64,000 nucleotides of DNA from an uncultured Actinomycetes bacterium (GCA_903900235.1 CAIUMH010000031.1:54471-118470), one strand, 5' to 3'; shown: positions 29,538 through 38,115, counted from the stretch's first letter. The notes: generated by a model from the letters alone, not told the origin. Numbers and translations: made by a program.

Positions 29538-30037
29538 GGGTCGTCCTTGACACCAACGTGATCGTCTCCGGCCTCCTGACCCCCCAGGGAGCACCGGGCC
29601 AGCTCCTCCGGCTCCACGCCGAAGGTGCATTCGAGATGGTCGTCTCTCCGTTGCTGCTCGAGGAGCTCTCCGGCGTCCTCGAGCGTCCGCACGTCATGCT
29701 CCTTCACGAGCGAGACCTGATCCTCGGTCATCTCCGGAGCGAGGCGACGATCGTCGTCGACCAGGCCGCACGCCACCCTTCGCTCCCTGCGGACCCCGAC
29801 GACGTCTACCTGCTCGATCTGGCCGTCAACAGCGCCGCGATCCTCGTCTCCGGCGATCGGGCCCTTCAACGGTTGGCTGCAACGGCCCTCGTCCTCTCGC
29901 CGCGAGCCCTGCTCGAGGCCCTCTCCCCCGATCCGGAGAACTTCGAGGACGCTCCCCTGTCCATGGCCGGGCTTGGTCACGTGCCGACCGTCGTGGATCG
30001 AGCCCGTCAGACCACCCTGCGCGAGGTGGCGGGCTAG
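29534..30037 (+). CDS. PIN-domain ribonuclease toxin (COG1569-like)
   Basis: This 167-aa PIN-domain protein is likely an RNase toxin. The first catalytic aspartate is in VVLDTNVIVSGLL, a conserved glutamate is in LLLEELSGVL, and later acids are in ADPDDVYLLDLA and VSGDRAL. The start codon is TTG, overlapping the antitoxin stop. PIN toxins cleave tRNA, rRNA or mRNA; the target cannot be read from sequence. The 3' end overlaps the convergent ileS by 4 nt. Confidence 0.82.
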   Translation: MRVVLDTNVIVSGLLTPQGAPGQLLRLHAEGAFEMVVSPLLLEELSGVLERPHVMLLHERDLILGHLRSEATIVVDQAARHPSLPADPDDVYLLDLAVNSAAILVSGDRALQRLAATALVLSPRALLEALSPDPENFEDAPLSMAGLGHVPTVVDRARQTTLREVAG

Positions 30038-33000
30038 GACTTCGACAGCCAGGCGGTGGCCGAGGGACGGCCATCGAGCTCGAGCTCGTGGCCCTCTCCG
30101 GCTCCGGCGCCCCGGCTGACCGACTCGGCGAGGACCTCGGCCGAGATCAACGAGAGGTCGTCGTCGCTCAGCTCGTCGAGGTTGGCCAGCGTCAGGGTGA
30201 TCCGGTCGGCGAGCTCGAGGCCCGTGGACTTGCGGAGCTCCTGGATCTGGCGGATCACGTCGCGCACAACACCTCGGCGGATCAGATCCTCGTCGAGGGC
30301 GAGGTCGAGGGCGACCACCTCGCCTCCCTCGCGCGAGACGGCGAAGCCCTCGTGGCCCTTGACGCGCAACTCAAGCTCGTCGGCACCAAGCTCCACGGGG
30401 CCGTCGGGCAGCACCACGGTGACCGTCCGGCCCGCCTCAAGCTCACGCGCCGCCTCGGCCCCGTCGAGCTTGGCCAAGGCGGGCTTGAGGTGCTTGACCG
30501 ATTCGCCCAGCCGAGGGCCGACCAGCTTGAAGTTGGGCACGAGCTCGAAGCGCAGGACCTGGGAGAGGTCGCCCGCGTCATCGAGACGGTCGACGTTGAG
30601 CTCTTCCTCCACCCCGCCGGCCGGCGGGGCGGGCGAGCCGGGGGGCAGGAACACGAGCGCCCGGGCCAGCGGCTGGCGGACCTTGACGCCGGCCTCGGCA
30701 CGCGCCGCCCGGCCGAGCGAGGTGAGCCGCCGGGCCACGGCCATGGATGCCTCGAGGTCGGCGTCCACCAGCGAGGCGTCCGCGGTCGGCCAGTCGGCCA
30801 GGTGGACCGAGTCGTCGTCGCCCGCCCCGGTCAGGCCACGCCACATCGAGTCGGCGAGGAACGGGCAGAACGGGGCCAGCATGGTGGCGATCGTGACGAG
30901 GACCTCGTGGAGCGTGGCCTGGGCGGCCAGCGAGTCCGACGCCGGAGCGGAGGGGTCCGTCCTCCAGAAGCGGCGGCGCGATCGGCGCACGTACCAGTTC
31001 GACAGATCGTCGATGAGCTCGGCAATCGGCGTGGCCGCGCTCAGCGGCTCGTAGCCCTCGAGCTGCGCGGTGACCGTGGCCAGCGTGGCATGGGTGCGTG
31101 ACGCAATCCAGCGGTCGAGGTCCCCTCGGTCGGCCGGAGCTGGGATCTCCGGGTCTGACGGGTCGAATCCATTGAGCGAGGCATAGGTGGTGAAGAAGCT
31201 GTAGGTGTTCCACAGCGTGCCGAGCACGTCGCTCATGGCCGACTGGATCGAGGGCAGTGCCACGCGGGTGGGAGTCCACGGGGAGCCCTGGGCGTACATC
31301 CACCAGCGCAGCGCGTCAGCACCGAGCGTGTCGAGGATCTCGTAGGGGTCGATGATGTTGCCCTGCGACTTGCTCATCTTGCGACCGTCGGCGTCGACGA
31401 TGTGGCCGAGGCACATGACGTGCTTGTACGGGGCGGCGTCGAAGATCAGGGTGTTGACGGCCAGCAGGGAGTAGAACCAGCCGCGGGTCTGGTCGATGGC
31501 CTCGGTGATGAAGTCGGCCGGGAAGCTGAGCGCCTCCGCCGAGCCCGCCACGTGCGGGTAGCCCACCTGGGCCGCCGGCATGGCGCCCGAGTCAAACCAG
31601 GCGTCGATCACCGGCTCGACGCGGTGGGCCAGCGAGCCGTCGGCGCACTCGGGGCAGGCGAAGGTGACCTCGTCGATGGCCGGGCGGTGGGGGTCAATGT
31701 CGTCGACGTCACGGCCGCACAGCTCGCTGAGTTCGTGGCGCGACCCGATACAGGTCAGATGGTTTGCCTCGCAGCGCCAGACCGGCAGAGGCGTCCCCCA
31801 ATAGCGGTCACGCGACAGGGCCCAGTCGACGTTGTTCTCCAGCCACTCGCCGAAGCGGCCGTCGCGGATGTGCCCCGGGTGCCAGTCGATCCCCTGGTTT
31901 TCCTCGATCATCCGGGGGGCGACCTGCGAGGTGGCGATGTACCACGAGGGCTTGCCCCAGTAGATGAGCACGGTCTTGCAGCGCCAGCAGTGCGGCAGGG
32001 CGTGGGTGTAGTCCATGCGCTTGAGCAGGGCACCCTTGGCCTCGAGGGCGTCGTTGATCTCCGTGTTGCACTGGCGCACCGACCGGCCAGCCAGCCAGGC
32101 CACGTCATCGGTGAACTTGCCATCAGGTCCGACCGGATTGAGCGTGACGAGCCCGTGCTCGCGGCCCACCTGGCGGTCGATCTCGCCGAAGGCGGGAGCG
32201 AGGTGCACGAGGCCGGTGCCGTCCTCGGTGGTGACGAAGTCGGCGCCAACGACGACGTTGGCCTTCGCCCCGGCAGGCAGCTCGACGTCATCGAAGGGTC
32301 GGACATAGGCCATCCCGACCAGCGCGCTGCCCGGGATCCGGTGGGTGATGACGGCGTCCTCCCCCATCACCGACTCGACGAGGTCCTCGGCCATGATCGA
32401 GCCGTCGACGACGCAGTAGGTCAGCGCCGGGTTGGCAGCCACCCCGGTGTTCGACAGCAGCGTCCAGGGCGTCGTCGTCCAGACGGCGAGCGACGTGGCG
32501 TCGCCGACGATGGCCGGATCCGGATCGACCAAGGCGAAGCGCACGAAGGCCGACTCGTCGAGCTCGTCCTCGTAGACGCCGGGCTGGGCCAGCTCGTGGC
32601 TGGAGAGCGCGGTGCCACAGCGCGGGCAGTAGGGGATGACCTTGAGGTCCTCGTAGAGCAGGCCCCGATCGAAGATCTGCTTGAGCTGCCACCAGACGCT
32701 CTCGACGTACTCGGGGGCGAAGGTCCAGTAGGCGGCGTCGAGGTCCGTCCAGTACCCGATGCGCTGAGTGAGAGTCCGCCAGTCGTCGACGTAGCCGAGC
32801 ACGGACTCCTTACAGAGCCGGGTGAACTCGGCGATCCCGACCTCGTCCTCGATCTGCTTCTTCCCCGAGATCCCGAGGCGCTTCTCCACCTCGACCTCGA
32901 CCGGGAGGCCGTGGGTGTCCCATCCGGCGCGGCGCTCGACGAGGTGGCCGCGCATGGTCTGGAAGCGACAGAAGAGATCCTTGTAGGCCCGAGCCCAGAC

Positions 33001-33174
33001 GTGGTGGAGCCCGGGCTTGCCGTTGGCGGTGGGCGGTCCCTCGTAGAAGATCCACGGGGTGGCGTCGGCGCGGTTGGCCACCGAGCGCTCGAAGACCTGG
33101 TGCTCGGACCAGCGGGCTTGCTCGTCTGCCTCGATGGCGACGAAGTCGATCTTCGGGCTGACAGGGCGGAACAA
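30034..33174 (-). CDS. ileS: Isoleucyl-tRNA synthetase, long eukaryal-like type
   Basis: IleS (1046 aa) charges tRNA(Ile) in the cytosol. The class I signatures are present: a HIGH-like segment GLHHV (residues 55-59) after PPTANGKP, and KMSKS near residue 599. The CP1 editing domain has WTTTPWTLLSNT, and a long C-terminal anticodon-binding extension follows. This long form is the eukaryal/archaeal-like branch found in actinobacteria, known in Mycobacterium for natural mupirocin tolerance. The start is TTG with AAGGAG about 7 nt upstream. No T-box leader is obvious upstream. Confidence 0.95.
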   Translation of the reverse strand: MFRPVSPKIDFVAIEADEQARWSEHQVFERSVANRADATPWIFYEGPPTANGKPGLHHVWARAYKDLFCRFQTMRGHLVERRAGWDTHGLPVEVEVEKRLGISGKKQIEDEVGIAEFTRLCKESVLGYVDDWRTLTQRIGYWTDLDAAYWTFAPEYVESVWWQLKQIFDRGLLYEDLKVIPYCPRCGTALSSHELAQPGVYEDELDESAFVRFALVDPDPAIVGDATSLAVWTTTPWTLLSNTGVAANPALTYCVVDGSIMAEDLVESVMGEDAVITHRIPGSALVGMAYVRPFDDVELPAGAKANVVVGADFVTTEDGTGLVHLAPAFGEIDRQVGREHGLVTLNPVGPDGKFTDDVAWLAGRSVRQCNTEINDALEAKGALLKRMDYTHALPHCWRCKTVLIYWGKPSWYIATSQVAPRMIEENQGIDWHPGHIRDGRFGEWLENNVDWALSRDRYWGTPLPVWRCEANHLTCIGSRHELSELCGRDVDDIDPHRPAIDEVTFACPECADGSLAHRVEPVIDAWFDSGAMPAAQVGYPHVAGSAEALSFPADFITEAIDQTRGWFYSLLAVNTLIFDAAPYKHVMCLGHIVDADGRKMSKSQGNIIDPYEILDTLGADALRWWMYAQGSPWTPTRVALPSIQSAMSDVLGTLWNTYSFFTTYASLNGFDPSDPEIPAPADRGDLDRWIASRTHATLATVTAQLEGYEPLSAATPIAELIDDLSNWYVRRSRRRFWRTDPSAPASDSLAAQATLHEVLVTIATMLAPFCPFLADSMWRGLTGAGDDDSVHLADWPTADASLVDADLEASMAVARRLTSLGRAARAEAGVKVRQPLARALVFLPPGSPAPPAGGVEEELNVDRLDDAGDLSQVLRFELVPNFKLVGPRLGESVKHLKPALAKLDGAEAARELEAGRTVTVVLPDGPVELGADELELRVKGHEGFAVSREGGEVVALDLALDEDLIRRGVVRDVIRQIQELRKSTGLELADRITLTLANLDELSDDDLSLISAEVLAESVSRGAGAGEGHELELDGRPSATAWLSKS

Positions 33175-33256
33175 CGCAGACTCCTTGGACGGGGTGACCC
33201 TCGATCCTACCGACACGCGACGGCCCACCTCCGCGATCGCCCTAGCCTTAGAGGCC

Positions 33257-33733
33257 GTGGCGCCCCTTCGCATCGACCCGGCCAACTTCTCGAGCGCCTC
33301 CGTCCAGTCGATCGTCCTGGCCGCCAAGGACGAGCTCGACCGTCGCTATGGCCCAGCCACCGACCCAACCTCGCTGAAGGCCGCGGACTTCACCCCGCCG
33401 CTCGGCGAGTTCCTCGTGGCCCGAGTCGACGACCACCTCGCCGGCGGCGTGGGCCTGCGGACGGTCGCCCCGGACATCGCCGAGATCAAGCGGCTCTGGG
33501 TGCGACCCGACCTGCGTCGCTCCGGCATCGGGGCCGCCCTCATGACTCGTGCCGTCGCCGACGCACGTGTCTTCGGCGCCCGACTCGTGATGCTCGAGAC
33601 CGGCCCCCTCCAGCCCGAGGCGGTCGCCCTCTATGTCAGCCAGGGGTGGCGACGGGTCGACCGCCTGCCGGTGGGCGAGCACGGCCATCCCGAGAGCATC
33701 CGCTTCACCCTCGAGCTCGACCCGACCACCTGA
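33257..33733 (+). CDS. GNAT-family N-acetyltransferase
   Basis: This 158-aa acetyltransferase has a single GNAT domain. The acetyl-CoA pyrophosphate-binding motif is VRPDLRRSGIGAALM, preceded by the IAEIKRLWV strand and followed by VMLETGPLQPEAVALYVSQGW. The GTG start was chosen because a TAGCCT-like -10 lies about 10 nt upstream, suggesting a leaderless message, and it gives a protein of normal GNAT length. Substrate unknown. It is divergent from ileS. Confidence 0.82.
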   Translation: MAPLRIDPANFSSASVQSIVLAAKDELDRRYGPATDPTSLKAADFTPPLGEFLVARVDDHLAGGVGLRTVAPDIAEIKRLWVRPDLRRSGIGAALMTRAVADARVFGARLVMLETGPLQPEAVALYVSQGWRRVDRLPVGEHGHPESIRFTLELDPTT

Positions 33734-33761
33734 GGGCACGCCGGACCGCGCACGCTGGTCG

Positions 33762-33778
33762 ACTCAGACCCTCTGAGT
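33762..33778. terminator. Hairpin after GNAT gene
   Basis: A perfect 7-bp repeat (ACTCAGA / TCTGAGT) with a 3-nt loop lies 28 nt after the acetyltransferase stop. Position fits a terminator, but no strong U-tract follows. Confidence 0.45.
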
Positions 33779-33827
33779 TCCGAGGGGTCAGGCGGGCGGC
33801 GATCTCTGGGCACCCCGAAGGGCAGGT

Positions 33828-33853
33828 GATCTGTGGACGTACGTCCACAGATC
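33828..33853. promoter_or_regulatory. 26-bp perfect palindrome, probable hipB operator
   Basis: A gapless perfect palindrome (arms of 13 nt around GTAC) precedes the broken hipBA module. Its core half-site CGTCCACA recurs at 33869-33876. A related inverted repeat (TGTGAACG / CGCTCACA) lies at 33886-33903, just before the HTH gene. Three spaced copies of one half-site are typical of autoregulatory HipB operators. Confidence 0.65.
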
Positions 33854-33940
33854 TAGTATGAGTACGATCGTCCACATATCCTCGTTGTGAACGAACGCTC
33901 ACATACCGTGGCCGTGGCCACCGACTGGGAAGGATGCCTC

Positions 33941-34213
33941 ATGAAGATCACCTCGATGCGGGATCTCTCAGCCACGGTCCGCGGCCGTCGGCAGGACCTC
34001 GGCCTGAGCCAGGCGGAGCTGGCCTCCATGGCGCAGGTGTCACGGGAGTGGGTCTCAAGCGTCGAGTCCGGGAAGGCCACCGTCGAGGTCGGCCTGGTCA
34101 TCCGCCTCCTCGACGCTCTCGGGCTGGTGCTCGACCTGGTGACGGACGACCCGGCAACGGACGAGCCACTGGTCGATCTCGACGCCCTGCTCGGTGCGCT
34201 GCGAGACCGCTGA
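33941..34213 (+). CDS. hipB: HipB-like HTH antitoxin, module 2
   Basis: This 90-aa protein is one XRE helix-turn-helix domain (RGRRQDLGLSQAELASMAQV, then EWVSSVESGKATVEVGLVIRLL) with a short acidic tail. GGAAGGA lies about 8 nt before the ATG. It is followed immediately, with a 1-nt overlap, by a broken hipA. The HTH itself is intact, so it may persist as a free repressor acting on the palindromes upstream. Confidence 0.8.
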   Translation: MKITSMRDLSATVRGRRQDLGLSQAELASMAQVSREWVSSVESGKATVEVGLVIRLLDALGLVLDLVTDDPATDEPLVDLDALLGALRDR

Positions 34214-34584
34214 TGGACACCGTGGCCGTGGTCATGGACCGAACCATCGTCGGGACCATGGTTCGCCTCAGCGGCGGGAGGCTTCGATTCGACTACTCCG
34301 ACGACTATCGCCACGATGCTGGAGCGACGCCGCTCTCCCTCTCGATGCCAATCCAAGTCCGGTCACACCCCGACTCGGTCATCACGCCCTGGCTCTGAGG
34401 CCTCCTCCCCGACCACGACCAAGTGCTGGCACGGTGGGGTCGCCAGTTCCACGTCTCGGCGTCATCCCCGTTCTCGCTCCTCGCCACACCAATCGGACGG
34501 GACTGCGCCGGTGCCGTCCAGTTCCTCCCCCTCGACCAGGCCAACGACACCCCGTTCCCCCGCCGTCCGGCTTGGTCGGCATGA
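34213..34584 (+). pseudogene. Truncated hipA with in-frame stop, module 2
   Basis: The frame reads like a HipA N-terminus for 61 codons, up to SVITPWL. It then hits TGA (34396-34398) and continues in the same frame for another 61 codons as GLLPDHDQVLARWGRQF and GRDCAGAVQFLPLD, typical HipA N-subdomain sequence. Intact HipA proteins have tryptophan where the stop lies (PWLWGLLPD), so a TGG to TGA change is the simplest explanation. The frame ends at 34584, and the kinase core (ATP lysine, HxxxN loop) is missing. The toxin cannot be active. Confidence 0.85.
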
Positions 34585-34661
34585 TGGACGTTTCATGCTT
34601 CTTAGGGGACCGATGACGATCGGCTGTCGACCGGATCTCGTCGACCTGGAGGGGGCGTGAC

Positions 34662-34679
34662 CCTCAGATGCGTCTGAGG
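34662..34679. terminator. Hairpin downstream of hipA remnant
   Basis: A perfect 7-bp inverted repeat (CCTCAGA / TCTGAGG) with loop TGCG lies between the hipA remnant and the minus-strand HAD gene. It may be the original end of the module or a terminator for neighbouring genes. Confidence 0.4.
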
Positions 34680-34833
34680 CTCCTCGGTGCGCTCCGCCCT
34701 TCACCCACGTGATCGACGCCCATCATGTTCCTGATCGGCGCTCGACGCGCACCTCGCCATCACGCGAGCGGGATGTCCGCTTGAGCTGGCCAGCGGACCA
34801 AGGACAGAGGACCCTGCCGGGGGCGTCAGACCG

Positions 34834-35502
34834 CTATGCCTCGAGCAAGGTGTCGAGGAACGCGTGGTCGAGATCGACGAGCGAGTCGAGCACGATGTCG
34901 GCGATGCCCATCGCGGGGACGTGGCGCTCGGAGGCCTCAGGAACGGCCACGCAGACCATGCGCCCGGCCTTGGCGGCCAGGACCCCTGCTGGGGAGTCCT
35001 CAAAGACGACGCACCGCTGCGGTGCCACCTCGACGGCTGCGGCCGCTGTGAGGAACACCGCTGGATGGGGCTTTCCCCAGGCCTCATCCTCGGCCGAGCA
35101 GATCGCCACGAAGGCGTCGGCGAGCCCGATGTGACCGAGGACGACCTCGATCAGCCGACGGGGCGTCGAGGAGGCGAGAGCCACCGGACCGCGTTCGGTC
35201 ATGGCCGCCACGGTCTCGATCGCGCCGGGAAGGACCTGTCCTCGCTCGATCGTCAGCTCCCCAACCCGGTCGAGGATCTGCTCGACGACCTCAGGTCGAG
35301 AAGGCCCTCCCCAAGGGAACTGCTCATGCCAGTGGTCGACCACCTCGGCAACGAACATGCCCTTGGTCTGACGCGTTCCGTCTCGGTCGAGCTGCACGCC
35401 GAGGTCGCCGAGGATCTCGAGCTCGGCCACGTGCCAGAGCGGCTCTGAGTCGACGAGCAGGCCGTCCATGTCGAAGATGGCGGCCCGAGTGGGTGTGGCC
35501 AT
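34834..35502 (-). CDS. HAD-family sugar-phosphate phosphatase/mutase-like
   Basis: This 222-aa haloacid-dehalogenase protein has motif I FDMDGLLVDSEP (nucleophile and acid at the two aspartates), motif II in LASSTPRRL, a lysine in AWGKPHP, and motif IV in VFEDSPAGVLAAKAG. A helical cap sits between motifs I and II (subclass IA). It resembles HxpB/YniC and beta-phosphoglucomutase; the residues seen do not decide between phosphatase and mutase. The ATG gives the usual N-terminus, and the gene starts 4 nt after the upstream peroxidase ends. Confidence 0.86.
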   Translation of the reverse strand: MATPTRAAIFDMDGLLVDSEPLWHVAELEILGDLGVQLDRDGTRQTKGMFVAEVVDHWHEQFPWGGPSRPEVVEQILDRVGELTIERGQVLPGAIETVAAMTERGPVALASSTPRRLIEVVLGHIGLADAFVAICSAEDEAWGKPHPAVFLTAAAAVEVAPQRCVVFEDSPAGVLAAKAGRMVCVAVPEASERHVPAMGIADIVLDSLVDLDHAFLDTLLEA

Positions 35503-35506
35503 CAGG

Positions 35507-35992
35507 TCAGATGGGGAGGGTGGCCTCGATGGCGGCGACGAGGCCCGGGTCCTCGGGCTCGACCTGCGGGCGGTAGCGGGTGATCTGGCCGATGGGAGAG
35601 ACGAGGAACTTCTCGAAGTTCCAAGCCACGTCTCCCGCGTTGCCGTCGGCATCGGCCACGGCGGTGAGCTCGGCGTAGATCGGGTGTTGGGACTCGCCGT
35701 TCACGTCGATCTTCTCGTACATCGGGAAGGTGACCCCGTAGGTGGTCGAGCAGAAGGTCTGGATCTCCTCAGCGGACCCGGGCTCCTGGCCGAGGAACTG
35801 GTTGCAGGGGAACCCCAGGACGACGAAGCCTCGGTCCTCATAGCGCTTCTGGAGCTCCTCAAGTCCGGCGTACTGTGGGGTGAGGCCGCACTTCGAGGCC
35901 ACGTTGACGATCAGCAGGGCCTTGCCCTCGTGCTCGGCGAGGGTGGTCTCCTCGCCCGACAGGGTGCGGATGGGTGCGTCGAAGATGCTCAT
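35507..35992 (-). CDS. Glutathione-peroxidase-family thiol peroxidase
   Basis: This 161-aa protein is a GPx/BsaA-type peroxidase. The catalytic residue is cysteine C35 in NVASKCGLTPQY rather than selenocysteine. The resolving cysteine and glutamine of the family appear in FPCNQFLGQEP, and the tryptophan/asparagine pair in VAWNFEKFLV. Such cysteine forms are normally reduced by thioredoxin, and this lineage is not expected to make glutathione. It is co-transcribed with the HAD gene. Confidence 0.92.
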   Translation of the reverse strand: MSIFDAPIRTLSGEETTLAEHEGKALLIVNVASKCGLTPQYAGLEELQKRYEDRGFVVLGFPCNQFLGQEPGSAEEIQTFCSTTYGVTFPMYEKIDVNGESQHPIYAELTAVADADGNAGDVAWNFEKFLVSPIGQITRYRPQVEPEDPGLVAAIEATLPI

Positions 35993-36081
35993 GAGCGTCA
36001 CGCTAGCGGCGGACGTCACGAAGAGTCACCACTATCGTCGGCAACCTCGGCGAGGACGTCGGGACTCACGGAGGTAGACCC

Positions 36082-37026
36082 ATGCGCGCACTGACAATTC
36101 GAGATGGCGAGCTCGTCATCGAGCAGCATGCGGATCCAACCCCCGGCACAACCGAGGTGCTCGTGGCTGTCGCTGCCGCTGGCCTGAACGCCGCCGACCT
36201 GCTCCAACTCCGAGGCCTCTACCCCGCCCCTGCAGGGAGCCCCCAGGACATCCCCGGCCTCGAACTGGCTGGCGAGGTCGTGGGCATCGGTGCGGGGGTC
36301 ACCCGCTGGGGCGTCGGAGATCGCGTGATGGCCGTCGTGGCGGGTGGGGCGCAGGCGGAGCTCTGCGTCGTGGACGAGAGCCACCTGCTTCGCGTGCCCA
36401 CCACCATGGACCCCGTTGAAGCCGGTGCGTTCCCTGAGGCGTTCTCCACCGCATTCGACGCCATGGTGACCCAAGGCCGCCTCTCGGCCGGCGACCGCCT
36501 GCTCGTCACCGGGGCCGCCGGAGGGGTCGGAACGGCCGCCATCCAGCTCGGTCGGGCCATCGGTGCCGTCGTCGTGGCCTGCGCACGTGACACCGCCCGG
36601 CACGCTGCCTTGACCGACCTCGGCGCCGACCTCGTCATCACGCCCGACGAGGTCGCTGGCCACGGTCCCTACGACGTGGTCCTCGAGCTGGTGGGCGCTG
36701 CGAGCCTCACCACCGGCGTGCTGTCGTCGTTGGCGACCGGCGCCCGGGTCGTAGTGATCGGTGTCGGCGGCGGGGCGAGCGTGGAGGTCAACCTCCTCGG
36801 CCTGATGGGATCGCGTGCCACCATCGGCGGATCCACACTCCGTGCACGGAACCGCACCGAGAAGGCGATCGTGGCGTCGGCGGTCACCGACCACGTCCTG
36901 CCCCTCGTCGAGCGAGGTGACATCGACGTGCCGATCCTCGCCACCTTCAGCCTCGACGACGCCGAAGCGGCGTATGAGCGCTTCGCTGCCGGAGGCAAGC
37001 TCGGCAAAATCGTGCTCACGTTCTAG
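36082..37026 (+). CDS. NADPH:quinone reductase-like MDR oxidoreductase
   Basis: This 314-aa zinc-free medium-chain reductase has a GroES-like N-terminal domain (GLNAADLLQLRGLYPAPAG) and a Rossmann domain with VTGAAGGVGTAAIQLGRA. The zinc ligands of alcohol dehydrogenases are absent, as in quinone oxidoreductases (Qor, PIG3). It reduces small quinones or enones with NADPH. It is divergent from the peroxidase gene; both could serve oxidative-stress defence, but this is only suggested by position. Confidence 0.88.
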   Translation: MRALTIRDGELVIEQHADPTPGTTEVLVAVAAAGLNAADLLQLRGLYPAPAGSPQDIPGLELAGEVVGIGAGVTRWGVGDRVMAVVAGGAQAELCVVDESHLLRVPTTMDPVEAGAFPEAFSTAFDAMVTQGRLSAGDRLLVTGAAGGVGTAAIQLGRAIGAVVVACARDTARHAALTDLGADLVITPDEVAGHGPYDVVLELVGAASLTTGVLSSLATGARVVVIGVGGGASVEVNLLGLMGSRATIGGSTLRARNRTEKAIVASAVTDHVLPLVERGDIDVPILATFSLDDAEAAYERFAAGGKLGKIVLTF

Positions 37027-37085
37027 GCGGGAACCGCCTCACGCCCGGCACAGCCCTGCGTGGATCTCTCGCCACCATGTGATGC

Positions 37086-37095
37086 ACCATATGGT
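37086..37095. promoter_or_regulatory. Palindrome at the start of RHH-MazF module
   Basis: The 10-bp palindrome ACCATATGGT overlaps the start region of the RHH gene, and another half-site ACCAT lies at 37074-37078. RHH antitoxins typically bind such short repeats to repress their own promoter. Confidence 0.45.
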
Positions 37096-37096
37096 C

Positions 37097-37342
37097 ATGG
37101 CCCGTCGTCAAGTGCTCGTCCAGCTCGATGACCAACTCGTGGCGCAGCTTGATGAGATCGCGCAGGCGCACGGGACCAACCGTTCTGAGCTCCTGCGCAG
37201 AGGAGCCCTCGCTGTCATTCACGCCGAGCACCAGCGAGAGGCGGATGTCGCCCTCCAGGACTCCTATCGACGGATCCCTCAGGACCCGACCTTCTTGGCG
37301 GCGGCGACGAGGCTGGCATCGGAGACCATCCCCGAGTGGTGA
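37097..37342 (+). CDS. Ribbon-helix-helix antitoxin, MazF module 1
   Basis: This 81-aa protein (from the third ATG; upstream in-frame ATGs at 37082 and 37091 are possible) has an N-terminal RHH DNA-binding unit (RRQVLVQLDDQLVAQLDEIA, then GTNRSELLRRGALAVI). The C-terminal helix would wrap the toxin. No SD is seen, so a leaderless message is possible. The stop overlaps the toxin GTG. Confidence 0.8.
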   Translation: MARRQVLVQLDDQLVAQLDEIAQAHGTNRSELLRRGALAVIHAEHQREADVALQDSYRRIPQDPTFLAAATRLASETIPEW

Positions 37343-37659
37343 GCGGAGGCGACAACTTCTGGGCCGACCTCGGCGTTCCCGCTGGGCGTCGCCCTGTGTG
37401 CGTCATCACCAGAGATACCGCGATCTCCGTCCTGTCGGCGGTCACGTGCGCACCGCTCACACGGACGATTCGCGCGATTGCGTCAGAGGTTGACGTTGGG
37501 CCCACCGAAGGCCTCCCCGAGCGATGTGTCATCCCTTGCGACACCCTCGTCACACTTCCCAAGGCGGTGCTCGACGAACGACCGGTTGGAATGCTCGGGC
37601 CACAAAAACTCGAAGAGCTCGACGTGTCCCTTCGCTACGCGCTCGACATCCAGCACTGA
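37339..37659 (+). CDS. MazF/PemK endoribonuclease toxin, module 1
   Basis: This 106-aa protein has the MazF SH3-like barrel pattern: NFWADLGVPAGRRPVCVITRD at the N-terminus, the APLTRTIR strand, and a C-terminal KLEELDVSLRYALDI helix. The arginine in TRTIR corresponds to the catalytic loop. MazF toxins cut RNA at short motifs; the specificity here is unknown. The GTG start overlaps the antitoxin TGA by 4 nt. Confidence 0.82.
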   Translation: MSGGDNFWADLGVPAGRRPVCVITRDTAISVLSAVTCAPLTRTIRAIASEVDVGPTEGLPERCVIPCDTLVTLPKAVLDERPVGMLGPQKLEELDVSLRYALDIQH

Positions 37660-37661
37660 CG

Positions 37662-37688
37662 CAGGCCTCCGGGAACGCTCCCGGCCTG
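37662..37688. terminator. Bulged hairpin between convergent genes
   Basis: An 11-bp stem with a 2-nt bulge and 4-nt loop lies between the mazF stop and the convergent SnoaL-like gene stop. It is likely a shared terminator. Confidence 0.5.
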
Positions 37689-37692
37689 TGCG

Positions 37693-38115
37693 CTACGCCA
37701 GCGTCGAGGCCTCGACCAGCTCGGTCTTGTCGAACTCCCAGTAGGCCCGGAGGCTGGCCAGGTGGTTGTCGCCGTTGGTCTTGTAGGTGAAGACGCAGTG
37801 CACGATGGCCACGTGCGTGCCGCCGGCCAGCCAGGTGCGGATGATGCCGACGTCAGCGCACTCGTTGGCGCACAGCGTCGACGACAGGATCTCGAACTCG
37901 ATCTTCTCGCTCGGCGAGATCACCTCGTCGTAGAACCTGCCGATGGCCTCACGGCCCTTGTGGCCCTCGCCGTCGGGGTTGAATGGCGACGGGCCGATCG
38001 GGTCCTGCACGACGGCGTCGGGGGCGAAGATCTCGAGCCATCCCTCCTTGTCGCCGCGGGCCACCGCCATGCGCGACATGTGGCCGAGCTCACGAGCAGT
38101 CAGTACATCGGTCAT
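37693..38115 (-). CDS. SnoaL/NTF2-like protein 1
   Basis: This 140-aa protein has the NTF2/SnoaL cone-shaped fold used by ketosteroid isomerases, polyketide cyclases and dehydratases. The N-terminal helix and the IFAPDAVVQDPIGPSPFNPDGEGHKGREAI segment are typical. The last part, FTYKTNGDNHLASLRAYW, closes the pocket. The start is supported by an AAGGGGG SD. It precedes an F420-type oxidoreductase in the same direction. Substrate unknown. Confidence 0.8.
   Translation of the reverse strand: MTDVLTARELGHMSRMAVARGDKEGWLEIFAPDAVVQDPIGPSPFNPDGEGHKGREAIGRFYDEVISPSEKIEFEILSSTLCANECADVGIIRTWLAGGTHVAIVHCVFTYKTNGDNHLASLRAYWEFDKTELVEASTLA

Noticed and set aside
31402..33861. Very long plus-strand open frame across ileS
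   Set aside because: It is antisense to a clearly conserved synthetase, and its Asp/Val/Gly/Arg-rich translation shows no domain. Long antisense frames are expected in high-GC coding DNA.
34396..34398. TGA in hipA2 as selenocysteine or programmed readthrough
   Set aside because: Homologs have Trp, no SECIS-like hairpin follows, and the kinase core is missing downstream anyway.
34585..34661. Possible remnant of the hipA2 C-terminus in another frame
   Set aside because: A short stretch (DGRFMLLRG) vaguely resembles the HipA activation-loop region, but the match is too short to support a frameshift claim.
35507..35992. Selenocysteine glutathione peroxidase
   Set aside because: The active-site codon encodes cysteine and there is no in-frame TGA.
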